Assembly: GCA_027079365.1 (NCBI GenBank)
Contig: JALWVW010000266.1
Span: 1 to 14,368 of the forward strand
Source of the DNA: Campylobacteraceae bacterium
GTDB lineage: Bacteria; Campylobacterota; Campylobacteria; Campylobacterales; Sulfurovaceae
Reading direction: 5' to 3'
DNA length: 14,368 bases
Below, piece after piece: positions 1 through 5,031 of this stretch (the first letter of the stretch is position 1; each line of letters starts with the position of its first letter). A model generated the notes under the pieces. It was not told where the DNA came from and did not search any database. It was given only the letters and a program-made list of their open reading frames with translations. Both the position numbers and the translations under genes were made by a program.

Positions 1-716
1 GTAGGGTAGTCAAAGGGGTGAACTTTGTGGGGCTTAGAGATGCTGGCGACCCCGTAGAGGTGGCTAAGCGCTACAATGAAGAGGGTGCTGACGAGATCAC
101 TTTTTTGGATATTGGCGCCAGCCATGAGGGTAGAGATACGATTGTAGATGTAGTAAGAGAGGTAGCCAAGGAGGTGTTTATCCCTCTGACCGTAGGTGGT
201 GGTATCCGAAAACTGGATGATATCTATAGGCTTCTGGACGCAGGCTGTGACAAGGTAAGCATCAACTCTGCAGCGATTAAAAATCCGGAGTTTATTACAG
301 AGGCGGCACAACGCTTTGGTTCGCAGTGTATCGTCGTAGCGATTGATGCCAAACGAGTGGCTGAGGGGGAATGGCATATCTTTACTCACGGGGGTCGCAA
401 CGATACGGGTATTGACGCGATAGCATGGGCAAAAGAAGCCTATGAGCGAGGTGCAGGAGAGCTATTGGTCACTTCTATGGATGCAGACGGTACCAAAGCT
501 GGATTTGACAATGAACTCAACCGAAAGATAGGGGAAGTAGCCCCTATTCCGATCATTGCGAGTGGCGGTGCAGGCATGATGCAGCATATCGAAGAGGCCT
601 TTACCATAGGGCACTCTGATGCAGCATTGGCTGCTTCGATCTTTCACTTCAAGGAGATTGATATCATGGATCTCAAACGATATCTCAAAGCACAAAATAT
701 TCCCGTGAGGCTATAG
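1..716 (+). CDS. hisF: Imidazole glycerol phosphate synthase subunit HisF (5' partial)
   Basis: This is the cyclase subunit of imidazole glycerol phosphate synthase. With HisH it uses ammonia to turn PRFAR into imidazole glycerol phosphate and AICAR, linking histidine and purine synthesis in the cytoplasm. The reading frame is open from the window edge and reads RVVKG-VNFVGLRDAGDP, a typical internal HisF stretch, so the GTG at 18 is a valine codon and not the start. About 237 codons are visible against a usual 252 or so; roughly 15 N-terminal residues, including the first catalytic Asp, lie outside the window. The second catalytic Asp is seen in VVAIDAKR. The phosphate-binding loops LTVGGGIR and IIASGGAG and the C-terminal AASIFHF are intact. 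The next gene starts 2 nt after the stop, so the two are probably cotranscribed. Family assignment is secure. Confidence 0.97.
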   Translation, partial: RVVKGVNFVGLRDAGDPVEVAKRYNEEGADEITFLDIGASHEGRDTIVDVVREVAKEVFIPLTVGGGIRKLDDIYRLLDAGCDKVSINSAAIKNPEFITEAAQRFGSQCIVVAIDAKRVAEGEWHIFTHGGRNDTGIDAIAWAKEAYERGAGELLVTSMDADGTKAGFDNELNRKIGEVAPIPIIASGGAGMMQHIEEAFTIGHSDAALAASIFHFKEIDIMDLKRYLKAQNIPVRL

Positions 717-718
717 GG

Positions 719-1243
719 ATGATCATCTGTGCTGGAGAGAGCGAGCAGTTTGATTTTGCCATACCCGTCGGGATTGGACTGGTAGATGCTACGATCAATC
801 TCACCCGAATCTGTCTAGAACAAAATCCAAATGAGATATGCTTTGTTGGATCAGCAGGCAGCTACGGGGCGCACCAGATTTTTGATATCGTAGAGACAGA
901 GTGTGCTTGCAATGTAGAAAATAGCTCTTTACAGGGGCAGAGCTATTCCCCAATTGCAACGAATGTTTCACATGAAACATCACTCTGTGAGGTAATGGTG
1001 AACTCTTCAAACTATATTACTACCGAAGAAAGGCTAGGGCATATCTATTTAGAAAAAAATATCCATTTGGAAAATATGGAGTTTTATGCCATTATGAAAG
1101 TAGCCAAAGCATTTGGTATTTCTGCTAAGGGGATATTGATAGTGACTAACTACTGCAACGAAAATGCACATAGAGACTTTATAAATAACCATAAAGAGGC
1201 GATGGAGAGATTGACAAGATATATTGAAAATACGCTTGCCTGA
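719..1243 (+). CDS. Purine nucleoside phosphorylase / MTAN-like protein
   Basis: This 174-residue protein belongs to the PNP/UDP (nucleoside phosphorylase and nucleosidase) superfamily, whose members cleave the N-glycosidic bond of purine nucleosides. Visible hallmarks are a glycine motif VGIGLVDATINLTR near residue 17, FVGSAGS near residue 42, and the nucleoside-binding helix ENMEFYAIMKVAKAFGI in the C-terminal half, which matches the EMEG/A region of the family. At 174 residues it is shorter than MTAN or PNP (about 230-240), and its middle (about residues 55-95) looks unconserved. The usual Ser-Asp purine-contacting motif after the last strand reads TNYCNEN here, so the substrate may differ or activity may be low. 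ATG at 719 is 2 nt after hisF, which suggests the same transcript. A parS-like 16-mer is embedded in its coding sequence at 964-979. The fold is fairly sure; the substrate is unknown. Confidence 0.75.
   Translation: MIICAGESEQFDFAIPVGIGLVDATINLTRICLEQNPNEICFVGSAGSYGAHQIFDIVETECACNVENSSLQGQSYSPIATNVSHETSLCEVMVNSSNYITTEERLGHIYLEKNIHLENMEFYAIMKVAKAFGISAKGILIVTNYCNENAHRDFINNHKEAMERLTRYIENTLA
964..979. other. parS-like ParB-binding site, copy 1
   Basis: The 16-mer TGTTTCACATGAAACA differs from the widely conserved chromosomal parS consensus TGTTTCACGTGAAACA by one central base. Flanking A and T extend it to an 18-bp near-palindrome. It lies inside the phosphorylase-like gene and encodes part of NVSHETS in its poorly conserved middle. 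Two identical copies, in the opposite orientation, follow within 1.8 kb. ParB binding is inferred from the motif only. Confidence 0.7.
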
Positions 1244-1247
1244 TTTT

Positions 1248-1310
1248 GGGCAACCACAAGGGCTTGTCCCTACAAATTTTGCGAATGTAGAGGTGCTCCT
1301 TGTGGGTACC
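1248..1310. repeat. Inverted pair of REP-like elements
   Basis: The spacer between the phosphorylase-like gene and rlmN is filled by two related units facing each other. Unit 1 (1248-1275) begins GGGCAACCACAAGG and ends CCCTACAA. Unit 2 (1286-1310), read on the minus strand, begins GGTACCCACAAGG and ends CCTCTACA. The shared core CCACAAGG (1254-1261) and its complement CCTTGTGG (1298-1305) form an 8-bp inverted repeat. Five T residues follow at 1311-1315, so the structure could also end the hisF transcript. The paired arrangement resembles bacterial BIME/REP doublets. Confidence 0.55.
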
Positions 1311-1332
1311 TTTTTACAATGAAAGAGAAAAA

Positions 1333-2403
1333 ATGAAAAAAATACTACAAGACTATACAAAAGAAGAACTGGCTGAGATCATCAAGCCAGCTTTCCGTGC
1401 CAAGCAGGTCTACTCCTGGGTCTACCATAAGTATGTAGACTCATTTGAGCAGATGAAGAATCTGCCACAAGCCATGAGAGAAGAGCTTGATGAAGCGTTT
1501 ACGCTTACGCCACTGATGATGCTGACTGTTCAGGACAGTGTCGATGGCAGTCGCAAATATCTCTTTGAGCTCCACGATGGCCATACTGTCGAAGTAGTAC
1601 TGCTGCTGATGCGAGACAAAGAGTATCATGAAGATGGCTCTGTAAAGCATCAGGAGCGCTATACGGTCTGTATCTCCTCTCAGGTGGGGTGCAAGGTAGG
1701 GTGCGCCTTTTGTTTGACTGCAAAGGGTGGATTCATGCGTGATTTGACTGCTGGAGAGATCGTAGAGCAGGTACGACAGATCAAGATGGATAATGGCATC
1801 GATGCCAACCGTCGTGTCAACCTCGTTTTTATGGGAATGGGAGAGCCACTTGACAACCTAGATGCTGTAGCAAAATCGGTAAAGATTTTTGCGGACCAGG
1901 ATGGTATGGCGATCGCGACACATAGGCAGACGATCTCTACTTCAGGACTGAGTGCCAAGATCAAGAGGCTTGGAGAGATGGATCTGGGCATTAACCTGGC
2001 GATCTCGCTGCACGCCGTGGATGATGCGCTGAGAGAGCAGCTGATGCCTATCAATAAAGCCTATAATATCCAGTCGATCATCGATGCAGTCAAGGCCTTC
2101 CCTGTCAATAGCAGAAAGCGTGTGATGTTTGAGTATCTTGTCATTAAAGATGTCAATGATGATATCTCTGCTGCCAAGAAGCTGCTCAGTCTACTAGATG
2201 GTATCAAGGCTAAAGTAAACTTGATCTATTTTAACCCTTATGGGGGCACTGAGTTTAGGCGACCCGAAGAGAAAGATATGGTTGAGTTTCAAGAGTATCT
2301 GGTCAAGCGTGGGCTTCTTTGTACCATCAGAGAATCTAAAGGCCTGGATATCTCTGCTGCCTGTGGACAACTGAGAGAGCAGGAGAAAGGAGAAGCAGTA
2401 TGA
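1333..2403 (+). CDS. rlmN: 23S rRNA (A2503-C2)/tRNA (A37-C2) methyltransferase RlmN
   Basis: This is a radical-SAM enzyme that methylates C2 of A2503 in 23S rRNA and, in many bacteria, A37 of some tRNAs, which supports translational accuracy. I take ATG 1333 (MKKILQDYTKEEL), giving 356 residues, a normal RlmN length. The upstream in-frame ATG at 1300 would add an unconserved segment encoded by the REP-like repeat. The [4Fe-4S] motif CX3CX2C is C120, C124 and C127. C113 in TVCISSQVGC matches a conserved family cysteine. The methyl-carrying cysteine is C344 in SAACGQL. MGMGEPLDN and STSGL (SAM and substrate contacts) are also present. The ribosome binding site is purine-rich but weak. The stop overlaps the start of a 31-codon ORF (ATGA). 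Function is secure by motif content. Confidence 0.96.
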   Translation: MKKILQDYTKEELAEIIKPAFRAKQVYSWVYHKYVDSFEQMKNLPQAMREELDEAFTLTPLMMLTVQDSVDGSRKYLFELHDGHTVEVVLLLMRDKEYHEDGSVKHQERYTVCISSQVGCKVGCAFCLTAKGGFMRDLTAGEIVEQVRQIKMDNGIDANRRVNLVFMGMGEPLDNLDAVAKSVKIFADQDGMAIATHRQTISTSGLSAKIKRLGEMDLGINLAISLHAVDDALREQLMPINKAYNIQSIIDAVKAFPVNSRKRVMFEYLVIKDVNDDISAAKKLLSLLDGIKAKVNLIYFNPYGGTEFRRPEEKDMVEFQEYLVKRGLLCTIRESKGLDISAACGQLREQEKGEAV

Positions 2404-2495
2404 CGACAATGGATGCTGTACTTTATACAATCATTATAGGTGTGGTAGTTGTAGGTGTGATTGGTTTTATTATCGCAGTAAGGAGTGAGGATTAA
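2400..2495 (+). CDS. 31-residue single-pass membrane peptide coupled to rlmN
   Basis: This small ORF encodes a peptide with a short MTTMDAVLYT head, an almost pure Ile/Val/Gly/Phe stretch (about residues 11-27) long enough to span a membrane, and a charged tail AVRSED. A strong Shine-Dalgarno AAAGGAG (2386-2392) sits 7 nt before the ATG, and the ATG overlaps the rlmN stop as ATGA, an arrangement typical of translational coupling. The charge pattern (acidic at both ends, one Arg after the hydrophobic stretch) leaves topology open. I do not recognise a family. The ORF ends exactly where the parS-like inverted repeat begins. The good ribosome binding site and clean membrane segment make a real product likely; its function is unknown. 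Confidence 0.65.
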   Translation: MTTMDAVLYTIIIGVVVVGVIGFIIAVRSED

Positions 2496-2523
2496 GCCAA
2501 TGTTTCATGTGAAACATTGGCTT
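2494..2523. repeat. 14-bp-arm inverted repeat with parS-like core (copy 2)
   Basis: The arms AAGCCAATGTTTCA (2494-2507) and TGAAACATTGGCTT (2510-2523) are perfect complements around a 2-bp centre. The middle 16 bp (2501-2516) are the parS-like TGTTTCATGTGAAACA, which is the copy-1 sequence on the other strand. The repeat lies between the convergent ends of the 31-codon ORF and the pseudouridine synthase gene and includes the latter's stop codon. No T run follows on either strand, so a simple intrinsic terminator is less likely than a protein-binding site, although a 12-bp RNA hairpin could form. Confidence 0.75.
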
Positions 2524-3449
2524 GACTTATTGAATTTACGCTTTTCTTTTGAATAGATCTTCCCTGTCTCTTTCTCAAAATCTATTTTACTCTCGATAAA
2601 ATAGTTCGCCTCATAGCTAAATGTCAGTGTATGTGCGTGGAGCATAAGCCTGCTGGCACCAGTCTCTACCAATCTATTTTCTATGCTAAGTTTGCCCTCT
2701 AGATAGGCATCACTTGCAGCAAAAGAAGTACCATATATTGGGTCACCTAGGATAGGATGTTTCATGTGAAACAGATGTACTCTGATCTGGTGTGTCCGTC
2801 CGGTAATGGGATAACAGGCTACCAAAGTGGCATCCAGCGCAGCATCATAGGTGAGGGGGATAAAGTCTGTATGGGCAGACTTGCCTTTTGGGGCTACGAC
2901 AACTTTGTGCTTGCACTGGCTGTAGTCATTGCGTTTTCGTAGAGGTGCATCTACAGCAAAGGGCTCTGTGAGCTTTCCGTCCACCCAAGCCAGATAGCTT
3001 TTGCGTATAGTTTTGATCTCAAAAGCATTTTTCAAAAAGCGTTCTGCTTTTTTATGCTTGCTTGCCAAGAGTAGTCCTGATGTCTCCATGTCGATGCGGT
3101 GTACGGCATTGGCATGGTCTCCTGCGATAGTGCGTATCTCATCAAGCATTGAGTACTCTGTTGCCATGGTATTGGGGTGCACCAGTATGCCTGAGGGTTT
3201 TTCAAATACCATGAAGCTAGGGGTTTGAAAAAGAGTAGTTTCACCTCTAGATTTAGGTGAGAAATAGACCATTTCTATATCTCCACTGATAACCTCTCCT
3301 GAGTTGGCAAGCGAGATACCGTCGATGAGGAGTCTGCCTTTGCCTATGAGCCTTTGGGCTTGCCCCTGCGTATAGCCAAAATGAGCCATCACAAAGAGAA
3401 AGGCAGGGGTAGGGGTAGCGACAGTGTACTTCTCTTTGACAAATGGCAT
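2505..3449 (-). CDS. RluA-family RNA pseudouridine synthase with S4-like domain
   Basis: This enzyme isomerises uridine to pseudouridine in rRNA or tRNA. An S4-like RNA-binding segment spans about residues 18-62 (HFGYTQGQAQRLIGKGRLLIDG). The catalytic domain follows, with KPSGILVHP (84-92), the catalytic Asp D120 in AVHRIDMETSGLLLAS, and the GRTHQIRVH motif with ILGDPIYG. I choose ATG 3449 (314 residues) over the GTG at 3455. The Shine-Dalgarno AAGGGG lies about 5 nt before 3449 and would overlap the GTG. A TATAAT -10 lies about 33 nt upstream. Convergent with the 31-codon ORF and divergent from purB. A third parS-like site is inside the gene at codons for FHMKH. The exact target (RluC/RluD/TruC-type) cannot be read from sequence. 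Confidence 0.9.
   Translation of the reverse strand: MPFVKEKYTVATPTPAFLFVMAHFGYTQGQAQRLIGKGRLLIDGISLANSGEVISGDIEMVYFSPKSRGETTLFQTPSFMVFEKPSGILVHPNTMATEYSMLDEIRTIAGDHANAVHRIDMETSGLLLASKHKKAERFLKNAFEIKTIRKSYLAWVDGKLTEPFAVDAPLRKRNDYSQCKHKVVVAPKGKSAHTDFIPLTYDAALDATLVACYPITGRTHQIRVHLFHMKHPILGDPIYGTSFAASDAYLEGKLSIENRLVETGASRLMLHAHTLTFSYEANYFIESKIDFEKETGKIYSKEKRKFNKSSQCFT
2758..2773. other. parS-like ParB-binding site, copy 3
   Basis: TGTTTCATGTGAAACA is identical to copy 2 and is the reverse complement of copy 1. It lies in the pseudouridine synthase gene, where it encodes part of HLFHMKHP, just after the conserved GRTHQIRVH motif. The spacings between copies are about 1.5 kb and 0.26 kb. Confidence 0.7.
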
Positions 3450-3477
3450 TTTCACCCCTTCATAACCGCATTTTGGA

Positions 3478-3487
3478 TAGAATTATA
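3478..3487. promoter_or_regulatory. Overlapping divergent -10 elements for purB and the pseudouridine synthase gene
   Basis: On the plus strand TAGAAT (3478-3483) is a good -10, about 33 nt before the purB ATG. On the minus strand TATAAT (3487-3482) is a perfect -10 for the pseudouridine synthase gene. The two hexamers overlap by 2 bp. Neither has a clear -35, as is common for housekeeping promoters in Campylobacterota. Confidence 0.6.
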
Positions 3488-3515
3488 CCAAAATAATAAA
3501 CGGCAAGGATGATAG

Positions 3516-4847
3516 ATGATAGAGAGATACTCAAGACCCGAGATGGCACAGCATTGGACCATGCAGGCAAAGTACCAAGCATGGTTGGATGTAGAGATCG
3601 CTGTGGTCAAGGCGTGGAACAGACTGGGATTGATTCCCGATGAAGATGCACAGAAGATCGTAGAGAACGCAGGCTTCTCTGTCGAACGAATCGATGAGAT
3701 AGAGGCAGTCACCAGACATGATCTTATTGCTTTTACCACCTCTGTATCAGAGACATTGGGGGAAGAGAGTCGCTGGTTTCACTATGGGATGACAAGCTCT
3801 GATACAGTAGATTCTGCTGTGGCGCTACAGATGACCGCCTCTCTCAAAATCATTATCGAAGATGTCAAGATGATGATGGCATCGATCAAGAGAAGAGCCC
3901 TTGAGCACAAGATGACATTGATGGTAGGTCGCAGTCATGGTATTCACGGAGAGCCTATCACTTTTGGTCTGGTGCTGGCAGTGTGGTACGATGAGATGGC
4001 GCGACATCTAGAAAACCTGGAGCAGACCATGGAAGTGATCGCAGTCGGACAGATCTCAGGCGCGATGGGTAACTTTGCCCATGCGCCACTGGAGCTGGAG
4101 GAGTATGCGATGGAGGAGTTGGGACTCAAGCCTGCCCCTGCGTCTAACCAGGTGATCCAGAGAGATCGCTATGCCAGACTGGCGACAGCACTGGCACTGT
4201 TGGCAAGTAGTATCGAGAAGTTTGCAGTACAGGTGCGCCACTGGCAGCGTACAGAGGTCTATGAGTGTGAAGAGTTCTTTGCCAAGGGACAGAAAGGCTC
4301 TTCTGCCATGCCACACAAGCGCAACCCTATCCTCACAGAAAATATCACTGGACTTGCACGGATGATCAGAGCCTATGCCGTACCTGCGATGGAAAATGTA
4401 GCATTGTGGCATGAGCGAGACATCTCTCATTCTTCTACAGAACGATTCTGGCTGCCCGATGCATTTATTACCAGTGATTTTATGCTTCACCGCATGAATA
4501 ATGTCATAGCCAACCTTACGGTGATGCCAGAGAATATGATGAAAAACCTCAATCTCACGGGTGGCTTGGTATTCTCTCAGCGAGTGTTGCTTGAGCTTCC
4601 AAAAGCAGGCGTAAGCCGTGAAGATGCCTACAGAATCGTCCAGAGAAATGCCATGAAGGTATGGGAAGAGATCCAACAGGGCAGATCTACTACGAATGAG
4701 AAGGGAGAGTCTCTTTACCTCCAATATCTACTTGCAGATGATGAGCTAAGAGAATCTCTTAGTGAAGATCAGATTCGTGAATGTTTCAATTTTGACTACT
4801 ATACGAAGAATGTAGACAGAATATTTTCACGGGTATTTAAAGATTAG
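3516..4847 (+). CDS. purB: Adenylosuccinate lyase
   Basis: This enzyme catalyses two beta-eliminations of fumarate in purine synthesis: SAICAR to AICAR, and adenylosuccinate to AMP. It is a cytoplasmic homotetramer of the fumarase/aspartase superfamily. At 443 residues it is a standard bacterial PurB length. The superfamily signature GSSAMPHKRNP is at 261-271 and holds the mobile-loop catalytic serine. H68 (TRHDL), H89 (WFHYGMTSSD) and H141 (GRSHGIHGEP) are the conserved active-site histidines. The Shine-Dalgarno CAAGGA lies 5 nt before ATG 3516. It is divergent from the pseudouridine synthase gene with overlapping promoters and is followed by a hairpin at 4861-4886. AICAR made by PurB and by HisF meets in the same pathway, although the two genes are not in one operon here. 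Assignment is secure. Confidence 0.97.
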   Translation: MIERYSRPEMAQHWTMQAKYQAWLDVEIAVVKAWNRLGLIPDEDAQKIVENAGFSVERIDEIEAVTRHDLIAFTTSVSETLGEESRWFHYGMTSSDTVDSAVALQMTASLKIIIEDVKMMMASIKRRALEHKMTLMVGRSHGIHGEPITFGLVLAVWYDEMARHLENLEQTMEVIAVGQISGAMGNFAHAPLELEEYAMEELGLKPAPASNQVIQRDRYARLATALALLASSIEKFAVQVRHWQRTEVYECEEFFAKGQKGSSAMPHKRNPILTENITGLARMIRAYAVPAMENVALWHERDISHSSTERFWLPDAFITSDFMLHRMNNVIANLTVMPENMMKNLNLTGGLVFSQRVLLELPKAGVSREDAYRIVQRNAMKVWEEIQQGRSTTNEKGESLYLQYLLADDELRESLSEDQIRECFNFDYYTKNVDRIFSRVFKD

Positions 4848-4860
4848 TTTTTTCGTCATT

Positions 4861-4894
4861 GTCGCTCCAATCCCCACAGGGGCGACAGCTCTAC
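4861..4894. repeat. REP-like hairpin after purB, possible terminator
   Basis: GTCGCTCC (4861-4868) pairs with GGGGCGAC (4879-4886), giving 8 bp with one T-G wobble and a 10-nt loop. It is followed by AGCTCTACAA, like the CTACAA tail of the unit at 1248-1275, and the loop also carries CCCCACAGG, similar to the CCACAAGG core there. AT-rich DNA follows without a clean T run, so it may be both a dispersed repeat and a weak purB terminator. Confidence 0.5.
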
Positions 4895-5031
4895 AATTAT
4901 AATATTTAATTATAAAACTAATACCCAAAGAGATCTACTTTTTAACAAAAAATCAAGCAAAATTTTAGTAAAATCTTTATTCTTAATTTATAGACAGAAT
5001 ACATTTTTTTATAGAGATCATTGGGGGTAGC
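4895..5031 (+). promoter_or_regulatory. AT-rich nrdA upstream region
   Basis: This region is very AT-rich. It contains a 7-bp inverted repeat (TTATAAT, then ATTATAA after a 5-nt gap, near 4898-4916) and several possible -10 hexamers (TAAAAT near 4969-4974, TATAGA at 4989-4994), none with a proper -35. No NrdR-box pair was recognised. The nrdA ribosome binding site is an unusual GGGGGT close to the ATG. The promoter must lie here because purB ends upstream, but the exact site is not decided. Confidence 0.35.

Noticed and set aside
1300..1332. Upstream ATG for rlmN
   Set aside because: The added residues are encoded by the REP-like repeat and are not part of RlmN. MKKILQDY at 1333 fits the family N terminus.
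3450..3455. GTG start for the pseudouridine synthase
   Set aside because: The Shine-Dalgarno AAGGGG overlaps the GTG but is correctly spaced for the ATG at 3449.
3544..3560. TGGCAC-like sigma54 -24 element
   Set aside because: It lies inside purB coding sequence and lacks a proper -12 partner at the right spacing.
4056..4724. Minus-strand ORF of 222 codons inside purB
   Set aside because: It is a shadow of purB with biased composition and no recognisable domain.
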